Below are positions 7,886 through 16,531 of a stretch of DNA of 64,000 nt, piece after piece (the first letter of the stretch is position 1; each line of letters opens with the position of its first letter). Origin of the DNA: an uncultured Odoribacter sp. GTDB taxonomy: Bacteria; Bacteroidota; Bacteroidia; Bacteroidales; Marinifilaceae. Made by a program: the position numbers and the translations under genes. Where the stretch lies: positions 1 through 64,000 of the forward strand of contig CAJTPD010000011.1 of the NCBI GenBank assembly GCA_910578105.1. The letters are read 5' to 3'. The notes beneath the pieces were generated by a model. That model ran no database searches. It saw only the letters and a program-made list of their open reading frames with translations, and had not been told where the DNA came from.

Positions 7886-7969
7886 TGCCCAAGATAGGAC
7901 TCGAACCTACACGGCCGCGAAGCCACTAGTACCTGAAACTAGCGTGTATACCAATTTCACCACTTGGGC
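7886..7969 (-). tRNA. tRNA-Leu(CAG), copy 2
   Basis: Class II tRNA. Acceptor GCCCAAG/CTTGGGC, anticodon CAG. It differs from copy 1 at the acceptor-stem pairs and one variable-arm base. The two look like a tandem duplication. Confidence 0.95.
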
Positions 7970-7977
7970 GTCAAGTG

Positions 7978-8048
7978 TTGTCCCACCAGGACTCGAACCT
8001 GGACTGACAGAACCAAAACCTGCTGTGCTGCCATTACACAATGGGACA
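7978..8048 (-). tRNA. tRNA-Gln(TTG)
   Basis: Acceptor TGTCCCA/TGGGACA, anticodon loop TTTTGGT (TTG, reading CAA/CAG), T arm CCAGG-TTCGAGT-CCTGG. It is the first gene of the operon; the promoter lies 17 nt upstream. Confidence 0.95.
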
Positions 8049-8064
8049 ATCATTTTTGACGGTG

Positions 8065-8096
8065 CAAATATAGAACGTTTTTTGTTTTCTAACAAA
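8065..8096 (-). promoter_or_regulatory. Promoter of the tRNA-Gln/Leu operon
   Basis: Read on the minus strand: TTTG (8096-8093), 20-nt spacer, TATATTTG (8072-8065). This matches the Bacteroidota housekeeping promoter. Transcription should start near 8058, just before tRNA-Gln. Confidence 0.75.
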
Positions 8097-8265
8097 AAAA
8101 ATGATGAAAATTCAGACAAAATAATTATTTTCGTGCTTCATTACATGAGATAATTTTTATCAACAATTGAATATTAGGTCATTAAATTAACCGAAACATT
8201 AAAAAATAAATTTTAAAGTATCTCAAGCCCCTATATGGCAAATAAAAACTATACTAAAACAAAAT

Positions 8266-11200
8266 ATGTATACAATTAAAGAGCATCCAAATTTGAATTT
8301 CAGGTTTATCAACCGACTGACCGGATGGGTCATTTTTGTTGTTGCCAGCCTAACGTACATACTCACAGCAGAACCAACAGCCAGCTTGTGGGATTGCGGC
8401 GAGTTTATCACCACTTCTGTGGGACTGCAGGTAGGACATCCTCCCGGAGCACCGTTATTTATGATCATTTCCCGACTGTTTGCGATTTTCGCTCCTTCAA
8501 TAGAAACCCAGGCATTAATGATTAATTATATGTCAGGCCTATGTTCCGGTTTCACCATCCTGTTTTTATTCTGGTCCATCACACATCTGGCCCGTAAACT
8601 GGTAGTGAAAGAAGGGGAAGAAATGACTTTAGGGCAAATGTTTGCTATCCTTGGAGCCTCTTTGATCGGTTCACTGACTTACACTTTCACTGATACTTTT
8701 TGGTTCTCTGCAGTGGAAGGCGAAGTATATGCAATGTCTTCTCTCTTCACTGCCGTTGTATTCTGGGCAATTTTAAAATGGGAAAATGTAGCTAATGAAA
8801 AATATGCTAACCGCTGGCTGGTGTTGATTGCCTACTTAATCGGTTTATCCATTGGTGTACACTTACTGAACCTATTGGTTATTCCTGCAATTGCTTTTGT
8901 ATATTATTTCAAAAAATACACTCCAACCGTCAGAGGATTCATTAAAACAGGTATTTTATCACTAATTATTTTAGGTATTGTAAATTTTGGAGTCATACCC
9001 GGAATCATTAAAATAGCTGGTTGGTTTGAACTTTTATTTACCAATAGTTTCGGGCTGCCTTTCAATACAGGTGTGATTATTTATGTATTCCTGATTATCG
9101 GGGTTCTGACCTGGGGTATCCGCTATACCCTCCGCAAAGGAATGCCCGTTTGGAATACCATTTTAACATGCTTTATGGTCATCCTGATAGGCTATTCTTC
9201 CTATTCAATGGTAGTCATTCGTTCATTAAGCGACCCACCTATCGATGAAAATAGTCCGGATAATGTATTTTCTTTGTTGTCTTACATCAACCGGGACCAA
9301 TATGGGGATAGTCCCTTACTGTATGGCCAGTACTTCAATGCCCCCCGGATAGGATATGAAGAAGGTGCACCTATTTATTACCAAAATAAAGAAACCGGGG
9401 TATACGAAAAAATCGGTAACAAATTCAATTATAAATATGATCCCCGGTTTTGCGGTTTCTTTCCCCGAATGCACAGTGACCAAAGATCTTATTATCCGTC
9501 ACAATACCAAGCCTGGGGAGGAAAGAACAATGGACCGACTTATATGGTAGACGGACAAGCTATTACACGTCCCAGCTTTGGAAATAACATGCGGTATTTT
9601 TTCAATTACCAATTAGGACATATGTATTGGCGGTACTTTATGTGGAATTTCTCCGGACGCCAAAACGATATCCAGGGAAATGGAGACATTATTCATGGCA
9701 ATTGGATTACCGGCATTAAATTCCTGGATGAAATGCGTTTAGGTAATCAGTCGGAACTTCCGGATACCCTGAAATCCGAAAAAGCATACAACAAATATTA
9801 CCTGCTTCCTTTTTTGTTGGGTATATTAGGCATATTCTATCAGTATCGGAAAGGACGTACCGGCAAGCAAGATTTCTGGGTTGTTATGTTATTGTTTATC
9901 ATGACAGGTATTGCCATTATCGTTTTCTTGAATCAGTCTCCGATGGAACCCCGTGAACGGGACTACGCTTATGCAGGTTCATTCTACGCTTATGCCATCT
10001 GGATTGGTTTAGGAATTCTCGCATTATGGGAGTTCATGACTAAACACATCCGGAAACTCACTCCATCTGCAGCAGCAATTATTGTCACCGGAATATGTTT
10101 TTTTGCAGTGCCTGTAAACATGGCTGCACAAAATTGGGATGACCATACCCGGACCGGACGTTATGCAACTCTTGCTCACGCCAAAAACTATCTGAACTCC
10201 TGTGCTCCGAATGCTATTCTGTTTACCTATGGTGACAATGATACTTTCCCTTTATGGTATGCTCAGGAGGTGGAAGGAGTACGCCGGGATATCCGGATTG
10301 TCAACCTCAGCTTGTTGGCAGGGCCATGGTACATTGACCAAATCAACCGCAAAGCGTATGAAAGTCCCGCAGTACCAATCTCTTTCACCAAGAATCAGTA
10401 CCGGGACGGGAAACGGGACAGAGTCTATATTATGGAACGTTATAAACAGGCAAATTTACGTGAAGTCATGGAATTTGTTGCCAGCGATTTACCACAGACT
10501 AAACTAAAAGAACCCGGAATTACAGAAGAAATAGACTATATCCCAACCCGGAATTTATACCTGCCGATTGATTCGGCACAGGTTATTGCCAATGGGACTG
10601 TAAAAGCAAAGGATGCCGACAAAATTGTCAAAGAATTGAAATTGACCCTGAAAGGCAATGGTTTAAACAAATCTGAAACCATGCTCCTGGATATTATCAG
10701 TACCAACAATTGGGAACGTCCCATTTATTTCGGTATCGGCATACCAACAGATTCCTACATGGGACTTGAAAAATATTTCCAGGTTGAAGGAGCTACTTAT
10801 CGTCTGGTCCCCATTGAAACTCCTAGTAAACGGAATGAATATGGAGGCACGGATTACGGAAGAATCGATTCAGATATCCTTTACAACAATATAATGAATA
10901 AATTTGAATGGGGAAATATTAAAAATCCAAAAGTTAATATTGATAACTTCCATGATATCATCATCGGCTCTATGCAATACAGGAATACGATGCAACGTCT
11001 GGCATCCCAATTACACCAAGAAGGGAAAGACGACAAAGCTGTGAAAGTACTGGATAAAAGTCTGGAAGAATTACCATTATCACAAGTTCCTATAGATATC
11101 GTTTTCCTGGATTATATCACATTATATTATGAATTGGGAGAAACAGAGAAAGCCAACCATTTACTGAATGAATTGGCAACCGATAATTTCCAGATGTTGA

Positions 11201-11439
11201 AATATGTCAACTCTTTATCTCCAAAATTCGCTGATACACCAGGAATTCAAAGAGAAGAAAATATCAGCTTTTATACCCTGCAAAAATTATTCGAAGCAGC
11301 CTATAATGCCGGACAAAAAGATATAGCTGAGAATATTAAAAATAAGGTTGAAAGTATTGTGAATCCGAATTGGATGCGTCCGGCACCTGCAACCCATGCG
11401 CCGATTAAAGATTCGGCCCCTGAGGTTGAAATACAATAA
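8266..11439 (+). CDS. DUF2723-family polytopic membrane protein (GT-C-like)
   Basis: 1057 aa. The first 600 residues hold about 12 hydrophobic segments; the first is followed by the acidic loop TASLWDCGEF (38-47), the position where GT-C membrane glycosyltransferases carry their catalytic Asp/Glu. A second acidic Arg-rich motif, MEPRERDYAYAGSF, lies near residue 565. The C-terminal 450 residues are soluble, presumably periplasmic, and end in TPR-like helices (about 920-1010). DUF2723 is common in Bacteroidota and belongs to the same broad fold group as protein mannosyltransferases; a role in transferring a lipid-linked sugar is plausible but inferred. Monocistronic, with a strong stem-loop after it. 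Confidence 0.8.
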   Translation: MYTIKEHPNLNFRFINRLTGWVIFVVASLTYILTAEPTASLWDCGEFITTSVGLQVGHPPGAPLFMIISRLFAIFAPSIETQALMINYMSGLCSGFTILFLFWSITHLARKLVVKEGEEMTLGQMFAILGASLIGSLTYTFTDTFWFSAVEGEVYAMSSLFTAVVFWAILKWENVANEKYANRWLVLIAYLIGLSIGVHLLNLLVIPAIAFVYYFKKYTPTVRGFIKTGILSLIILGIVNFGVIPGIIKIAGWFELLFTNSFGLPFNTGVIIYVFLIIGVLTWGIRYTLRKGMPVWNTILTCFMVILIGYSSYSMVVIRSLSDPPIDENSPDNVFSLLSYINRDQYGDSPLLYGQYFNAPRIGYEEGAPIYYQNKETGVYEKIGNKFNYKYDPRFCGFFPRMHSDQRSYYPSQYQAWGGKNNGPTYMVDGQAITRPSFGNNMRYFFNYQLGHMYWRYFMWNFSGRQNDIQGNGDIIHGNWITGIKFLDEMRLGNQSELPDTLKSEKAYNKYYLLPFLLGILGIFYQYRKGRTGKQDFWVVMLLFIMTGIAIIVFLNQSPMEPRERDYAYAGSFYAYAIWIGLGILALWEFMTKHIRKLTPSAAAIIVTGICFFAVPVNMAAQNWDDHTRTGRYATLAHAKNYLNSCAPNAILFTYGDNDTFPLWYAQEVEGVRRDIRIVNLSLLAGPWYIDQINRKAYESPAVPISFTKNQYRDGKRDRVYIMERYKQANLREVMEFVASDLPQTKLKEPGITEEIDYIPTRNLYLPIDSAQVIANGTVKAKDADKIVKELKLTLKGNGLNKSETMLLDIISTNNWERPIYFGIGIPTDSYMGLEKYFQVEGATYRLVPIETPSKRNEYGGTDYGRIDSDILYNNIMNKFEWGNIKNPKVNIDNFHDIIIGSMQYRNTMQRLASQLHQEGKDDKAVKVLDKSLEELPLSQVPIDIVFLDYITLYYELGETEKANHLLNELATDNFQMLKYVNSLSPKFADTPGIQREENISFYTLQKLFEAAYNAGQKDIAENIKNKVESIVNPNWMRPAPATHAPIKDSAPEVEIQ

Positions 11440-11452
11440 CCATTGAACCAGC

Positions 11453-11495
11453 AAAGATTGAACGTTTAAATCACTGTATTTAACGTTCAATCTTT
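11453..11495 (+). terminator. Stem-loop between the DUF2723 gene and prfB
   Basis: Perfect 14-bp stem AAAGATTGAACGTT (11453-11466) / AACGTTCAATCTTT (11482-11495). The T tract afterwards is poor, so it may be a terminator or an mRNA-stabilising hairpin. Confidence 0.6.
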
Positions 11496-11521
11496 AACTT
11501 ATAATTTTAAAACACAAAAAT

Positions 11522-12635
11522 ATGATTACAATAGATCAACTGAAATCAGTTGAAGACCGCAGTGGCGCTCTGAGGAGGTATCTTTGACATCGACCACAAA
11601 AAAATAGAATTGGAAGAAGTTGAAATGCGTACACAAGCTCCGGATTTCTGGACAGATGCCAAGGCAGCCGAAAAAGTCATGAAGCATGTACGCGAACTCA
11701 AAGGATGGATTGAAGGATGTGAAGAAGTAGGCCGGGCTGTCGATGATTTGTATGTACTTTTTGAATTTGCCAAAGAAGGTGAGGCTACAGAGGAAGAAGT
11801 GGATGCTCATTATGCTGAAACGTTACGCCTTGTAGAAAATCTGGAATTGAAAAACATGCTACAAGGCGAAGCCGATGAAATGGGATGTGTATTGAAAATC
11901 AATTCCGGAGCAGGAGGAACTGAAAGTCAGGACTGGTCGTCCATGCTCATGCGAATGTACATCAGATGGGCAGAAAACAATAAATACAAATGTTCCGTCA
12001 GCAACCTGCAGGACGGAGATGAAGCCGGCATAAAAACTGTAACTATGCAGATAGAAGGTGATTTTGCCTATGGCTATCTGAAAGGAGAAAACGGAGTACA
12101 CCGCCTGGTCCGGGTATCCCCTTTCAATGCCCAAGGGAAACGAATGACTTCATTTGCTTCTGTATTTGTAACACCCTTAGTAGACGATACGATTGATATT
12201 TCCATTAATCAGGCTGCTATCAGTTGGGATACTTTCCGTTCAGGAGGTGCAGGAGGTCAGAATGTAAATAAAGTGGAATCCGGAGTCCGGTTGCGTTATC
12301 AATACAAAGACCCTTATACTGGTGAAGAAGAAGAAATCCTGATTGAAAATACAGAGACTCGGGATCAACCTAAAAATAAAGAAAATGCTCTCCGGCAACT
12401 GCGTTCCATCCTTTATGACAAGGAATTACAACACCGCATGGCAAAACAAGCCAAAGTTGAAGCCAATAAAAAGAAAATCGAATGGGGCTCACAAATCCGG
12501 AGTTACGTTTTCGACGATCGCCGGGTAAAAGATCACCGGACCAATTATCAAACTTCCGATGTAAATGGAGTCATGGACGGAAAAATAGATGAGTTTATAA
12601 AGGCTTATCTGATGGAATTTGGAGGCGAGGAATAA
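11522..12635 (+). CDS. prfB: Peptide chain release factor 2, with programmed +1 frameshift
   Basis: 370 aa if decoded as 11522-11584 joined to 11586-12635. RF2 releases peptides at UGA and UAA stops. The first 21 codons end in CTT followed by an in-frame TGA at 11585-11587; the classical slippery context is intact: Shine-Dalgarno-like AGGAGG (11573-11578), TAT, CTT, TGA, C. Continuing in +1 gives IDHKKIELEE and the rest of RF2. The stop-recognition tripeptide SPF is at 199-201 and the catalytic GGQ at 244-246. The short frame at the start is thus autoregulation, not damage: low RF2 favours the shift and more RF2 synthesis. The presence of AGGAGG stands out because SD sequences are rare in this window. 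Confidence 0.96.
11573..11588 (+). promoter_or_regulatory. prfB +1 frameshift site
   Basis: AGGAGG-TAT-CTT-TGA-C: an internal SD-like stimulator 3 nt before the CUU slippery codon and the UGA stop with a C in the weak fourth position. It differs from the E. coli version only in AGGAGG versus AGGGGG. Confidence 0.95.
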
Positions 12636-12727
12636 GAGGTCTTAAATTCTCGTGTGTCTTTACCCATCTCTTCCAGGACTAATTTATCATCCGGAAATTT
12701 TTAATGATTTCCTAAATAGGAAACAAC

Positions 12728-13675
12728 ATGAAAAATGAAAAAAGAGATTTTTCAAACAGTAAAATATTCATCATAGGTGATGTGATGCTTGACAAATATT
12801 ACTTTGGCTGTGTCGAGCGCATATCTCCTGAAGCCCCCGTACCCATTGTAAAAATCGGAAAAGAAGAATCTCGTTTGGGAGGTGCGGCTAATGTAGCTAA
12901 CAACATTGCCAGCCTGGGAGGTCAACCTCTATTATGCGGTGCCATCGGATATGATTTCTTTGGAAAAGAAATAGAACACATGAGCAAACAAAAGAACATC
13001 AGAACCATGTTTCTGAAAGTTCCTTGCCCAACCATAACCAAAGCACGCATCATTGGAGGCAAACAGCAAATTGTCAGGGTGGATTATGCAGACCGGACCG
13101 AATTGAAAAATAATGACCAAAAGATGTTACGGGAAATTGTCCGGTCTTACCTTCCGGATTATGATGTCTTAGTGATATCTGATTATGGTAAAGGACTCAT
13201 TTCTGAAGAATTTTGTACGTATCTGATTCGTTATGCCCATAAAATCGGCAAGAAAATTATTGTAGACCCCAAAGGCAATAATTGGAAAAAATATTCAGGA
13301 GCTGATATTGTTACTCCCAATGTAAAAGAATTAAGTGACATTATCGGCTATTCTGTTCCCAACACAGATCGTGCTGTGGAAAAAGCCGCACGCGAAGTAC
13401 TTGAAGCCAATCAACTGACTTCTCTCCTGGTTACCCGCAGTGATAAAGGCATGAGCCTGATTAGTGACATTCCTCCTATTCACATCCCTACTCATTCTGA
13501 AGAGGTTTTCGACGTCAGTGGAGCAGGGGATACAGTGGTTGCAACACTCAGCCTTTGTCTGGCAGCAGGTTATGATATGACAACGGCAATGAAAACCGCC
13601 AATATTGCTGCCGGCATTGTTGTGAAAAAAATCGGGACTGCCACCCTCACCATTGAAGAACTGACCCAAAACTAA
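12728..13675 (+). CDS. D-glycero-beta-D-manno-heptose-7-phosphate kinase (HldE kinase domain only)
   Basis: 315 aa PfkB/ribokinase-fold sugar kinase. The N-terminus IIGDVMLDKYYFGCVERISPEA..VP and the GGAANVANNIASLGG segment (51-65) match the HldE/RfaE kinase domain that makes heptose-1,7-bisphosphate for LPS core. The catalytic FDVSGAGDTV (261-270; Asp268) is intact. The C-terminal adenylyltransferase domain of bifunctional HldE (about 477 aa) is absent, so the second activity must be encoded elsewhere. The gene stands alone; it converges with pdxT. Confidence 0.88.
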   Translation: MKNEKRDFSNSKIFIIGDVMLDKYYFGCVERISPEAPVPIVKIGKEESRLGGAANVANNIASLGGQPLLCGAIGYDFFGKEIEHMSKQKNIRTMFLKVPCPTITKARIIGGKQQIVRVDYADRTELKNNDQKMLREIVRSYLPDYDVLVISDYGKGLISEEFCTYLIRYAHKIGKKIIVDPKGNNWKKYSGADIVTPNVKELSDIIGYSVPNTDRAVEKAAREVLEANQLTSLLVTRSDKGMSLISDIPPIHIPTHSEEVFDVSGAGDTVVATLSLCLAAGYDMTTAMKTANIAAGIVVKKIGTATLTIEELTQN

Positions 13676-13680
13676 ACTCC

Positions 13681-13701
13681 CCGGCATTCTTTCAATACCG
13701 G
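13681..13701. terminator. Weak hairpin between hldE-kinase and pdxT
   Basis: CCGGCATT (13681-13688) / AATACCGG (13694-13701), a 7-8 bp stem with one G-U pair when read from the minus strand, located between convergent genes. Confidence 0.4.
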
Positions 13702-13709
13702 CAGAAAGC

Positions 13710-14279
13710 TTATTTTTGGCACATACCGGCAAAATATTGGTGAAACGCAGAATAGTCTGTTAACTCCGGATGAAAAGAAGTGACCAACATATGCTCCTCC
13801 CGGGCAGCAACAACATGCCCGTCAACCTGACACAACACACTTACTTTTTCTCCCGTCTTTGTAATATAAGGTGCCCGGATAAATACCAAAGGTATTACTG
13901 AAGAACTGACTTCCGGAATTTTTACATCCACATCAAAACTATCAATCTGGGTTCCGTAAGCATTTCGTTTTACTGCAATATCCATCACTCCCAAATGCCT
14001 GACTGGATCGTTCACCAGTTCTTTCGCTAATAAAATCATACCGGCACAAGTCCCCCACACAGGCAAACCCGCTTGAATTTTATTTTTTAGAGGCTCCATC
14101 ATACCCGTACTGCAAAGCAATTTTCCCATGGTTGTACTCTCTCCTCCCGGTAAAATAATTCCGTTCAAATCATCCAGTTGCTGCGAATAACGAACCACCA
14201 CAGATTCATGTCCCAATTTTTCAACATGTTGCTGGTGTTCAACGACTGCCCCCTGAAACCCTAAAATACCTATTTTCAT
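13710..14279 (-). CDS. pdxT: Pyridoxal 5'-phosphate synthase glutaminase subunit PdxT
   Basis: 189 aa from MKIGILGFQGAV at 14279; the frame is open upstream, but this is the canonical family start. It hydrolyses glutamine and passes ammonia to PdxS in R5P-dependent vitamin B6 synthesis. The class I amidotransferase nucleophile is Cys78 (WGTCAGM), and the His-Glu pair is in SFHPEL near residue 170. LPGGEST (43-49) forms the oxyanion region. It follows pdxS by 128 nt on the same strand. Confidence 0.95.
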   Translation of the reverse strand: MKIGILGFQGAVVEHQQHVEKLGHESVVVRYSQQLDDLNGIILPGGESTTMGKLLCSTGMMEPLKNKIQAGLPVWGTCAGMILLAKELVNDPVRHLGVMDIAVKRNAYGTQIDSFDVDVKIPEVSSSVIPLVFIRAPYITKTGEKVSVLCQVDGHVVAAREEHMLVTSFHPELTDYSAFHQYFAGMCQK

Positions 14280-14407
14280 CATATGACATATATAAATGCA
14301 GATTTCCCGGATTTGCCATAATACTGAACATTCTTTCCCCCATAAATACCACACCCTCCGTCATCATTTGTCCGTCCCACAGGTGCCTCCGAAAAATCTG
14401 CCTTATT

Positions 14408-15277
14408 TTACCATCCTCTTTCTGCGTATTTGCTTTCCAGTGTTTTAATTTCAAGCCCCGACATCGGCTCTCCCAAGTTCTCCGACAATTCTGCCAGTTT
14501 CAAAGGATCATTATAATAAGTCACAGCCTGAACGATAGCTTTAGCCCGTTTTTCGGGATCACCTGACTTAAAAATTCCCGAACCGACAAAAACCCCCTCA
14601 GACCCCAATTGCATCATCAAGGCAGCGTCTGCAGGAGTTGCAATACCACCTGCTGCAAAGTTTACCACCGGCAATGTTCCATGTTCATGTACATATTTCA
14701 CCAACTCATAAGGAGCACAAAATTCTTTAGCCAAAGTCATCAATTCCTCCGCACCCGCATTCTTTACCCGGCGCATATCATCACTAATCTGACGCATATG
14801 GGTAACCGCCTCAACTACATTCCCTGTTCCGGCTTCTCCCTTTGTCCGGATCATAGCAGCTCCTTCCCCTATACGACGCAATGCTTCACCCAGATTACGC
14901 GCTCCGCATACAAACGGAACCTTAAAAGCAGCCTTGTCAACATGATACAACTCATCTGCCGGAGTCAATACCTCACTTTCATCAATAAAATCAATCCCAA
15001 TAGCTTCTAATATTTGAGCCTCCACAAAATGGCCAATTCTTACCTTTGCCATCACAGGAATCGATACAGCTTTCTGTATAGCTTTAATCATTTGCGGGTC
15101 AGACATACGGGCAACACCTCCGTCACGACGGATATCTGCGGGTACTCTTTCTAACGCCATAACAGCACAAGCTCCAGCAGCTTCTGCTATTTTTGCCTGA
15201 TCGGCATTAGTCACATCCATAATCACCCCGCCTTTCAGCATCTGAGCAAGGTTTTTGTTTAATTCATACTTTCCCAT
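14408..15277 (-). CDS. pdxS: Pyridoxal 5'-phosphate synthase subunit PdxS
   Basis: 289 aa from the ATG at 15277 (the longer frame begins with TTG). It forms PLP from ribose 5-phosphate, glyceraldehyde 3-phosphate and ammonia. The (beta/alpha)8 barrel shows GGVIMDV (16-22), ALERVPADIR (41-50), VMAKVRIGH (75-83; catalytic Lys78) and the C-terminal phosphate site FVGSGIFKS. Length is typical. It lies downstream of galM, 49 nt away on the same strand, an association with no obvious metabolic logic. Confidence 0.97.
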   Translation of the reverse strand: MGKYELNKNLAQMLKGGVIMDVTNADQAKIAEAAGACAVMALERVPADIRRDGGVARMSDPQMIKAIQKAVSIPVMAKVRIGHFVEAQILEAIGIDFIDESEVLTPADELYHVDKAAFKVPFVCGARNLGEALRRIGEGAAMIRTKGEAGTGNVVEAVTHMRQISDDMRRVKNAGAEELMTLAKEFCAPYELVKYVHEHGTLPVVNFAAGGIATPADAALMMQLGSEGVFVGSGIFKSGDPEKRAKAIVQAVTYYNDPLKLAELSENLGEPMSGLEIKTLESKYAERGW

Positions 15278-15326
15278 AATAATTGTCAATCTATAAATAA
15301 ATTAATAATAGGATATTATTATACCC

Positions 15327-16301
15327 TTAATCAAAACCATAAATTGTCGTTTTCCGGTATTCCTCTCCCGGCACTAACAAAGCAGAAGGAAAAGAAGGAT
15401 GGTGAGGTGAATCCGGCCAATATTGGGCTTCCAGTGCAATTCCTGCATATGCCCCGTAATTCTTTCCTCCTTTAGCACTTTTCACATTAAGATAACGTCC
15501 GGTGTACACCTGCAATCCCGGATAATCAGAACATACATACATTTTTATTCCCGATTCTTCACTGACAAGTTCTGCCTGACGAACTATTTTTCCGGCAGGT
15601 TCAAAAACAAAACAATCATCCAATCCTCCGTTCTGCTCAATGACCCCTTGCAAAGAACGGAAATCAGTAAAATCATAATTGCCTGTTGCAGTAACAAAAT
15701 CACCATCCGGTATCAAATCATTTGTTTTCAAATATGTATCAGAATACAATTTTAACCGCAATTGCTTTATATCAGAACAATCCGGATTCAAATTAAAATA
15801 CGGATGATGTGTCAGATTCACATAACATTTTTGATCTGTAGAAGCTTTATAATGTATATGCAATTCTTTCTCTTTCAACTCAAAACAAAGTTCAACTATT
15901 AAATTTCCCGGATAACCTTCTTCTCCGGCCGGACTATCATAGTGCAAAATCAACAAAGAATCTGTTCTTTTCTGCACAGACCAGATTTTCTTGTCAAACC
16001 CACAAATTCCGCCGTGTAAATGATTCGGACCATTATTAACTGCCAAACGGAAACTTTGCCCATCAATAGAAAATTCTCCGTTGGCAATGCGATTGGCATA
16101 CCGTCCGATACCAGCACCTAAATAAGCACCACTTGCAACATAATCAGGCGTTTCGTAATCCTCTGCATGCGCCATTCCCAATATTACATCAACTGCTTTC
16201 CCCCGGCACCCGGAAGTAATCATTCGGGTAATTGTCGCACCTAACGTTGATATATGCACTTCAAGGACATCATTTTTCAAGATATAAATCTCCGGCTTCA
16301 T
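15327..16301 (-). CDS. galM: Aldose 1-epimerase (galactose mutarotase)
   Basis: 324 aa. It interconverts alpha and beta anomers of galactose and feeds GalK. Signature residues: GRYANRI (72-78), NHLHGG near 92-97, the catalytic His motif LTHHPYFNL, and a C-terminal GIALEAQYWPDSPHHP (catalytic Glu in ALE). No signal peptide, so cytosolic. It is divergent from galK across a 230-nt control region; on its side CAAAGATA at 16376-16383 reads as a TATCTTTG box on the minus strand, with an imperfect upstream box. Confidence 0.95.
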   Translation of the reverse strand: MKPEIYILKNDVLEVHISTLGATITRMITSGCRGKAVDVILGMAHAEDYETPDYVASGAYLGAGIGRYANRIANGEFSIDGQSFRLAVNNGPNHLHGGICGFDKKIWSVQKRTDSLLILHYDSPAGEEGYPGNLIVELCFELKEKELHIHYKASTDQKCYVNLTHHPYFNLNPDCSDIKQLRLKLYSDTYLKTNDLIPDGDFVTATGNYDFTDFRSLQGVIEQNGGLDDCFVFEPAGKIVRQAELVSEESGIKMYVCSDYPGLQVYTGRYLNVKSAKGGKNYGAYAGIALEAQYWPDSPHHPSFPSALLVPGEEYRKTTIYGFD

Positions 16302-16460
16302 GCACGTTTCTTATTCTTTAAAAAATTAACAATCTTTATCTTACAGTCTAAAACTATAAAAATTACAAATTGCAACAAAGATATAAATTTCTCAAAAAAA
16401 CAAAACTATTTCTCAGGTATCAAAGTCCTTTGGAATTATAACATTCTATTCTGGATAATA

Positions 16461-16491
16461 TTGCGCTACTAAAAAAAATATTCTATTTTTG
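16461..16491 (+). promoter_or_regulatory. Promoter of galK-symporter operon
   Basis: TTG (16461-16463), 20-nt spacer, TATTTTTG (16484-16491), a match to the Bacteroidota consensus. The expected start is about 16498, giving a leader of about 34 nt. Confidence 0.7.
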
Positions 16492-16493
16492 TT

Positions 16494-16504
16494 CACATTA
16501 TGTG
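16494..16504. promoter_or_regulatory. Palindrome CACATTATGTG at the galK start site
   Basis: An 11-bp palindrome (CACA-TTA-TGTG) sits directly downstream of the galK promoter box, over the predicted start of transcription, where a repressor could act. It is short, so chance is possible. Confidence 0.35.
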
Positions 16505-16531
16505 CAATATAACCTACTCTGACAATATAAT

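Noticed and set aside
7673..8153. Short protein frames over the tRNA cluster on both strands
   Set aside because: They are read through four well-folded tRNA genes and have no start context.
11522..11587. prfB as a frameshifted pseudogene
   Set aside because: The stop is the programmed TGA with the conserved slippery context, and the downstream protein is complete.
14239..14454. 71-codon frame between pdxS and pdxT
   Set aside because: It overlaps the ends of both genes in another frame and lacks any conserved motif.
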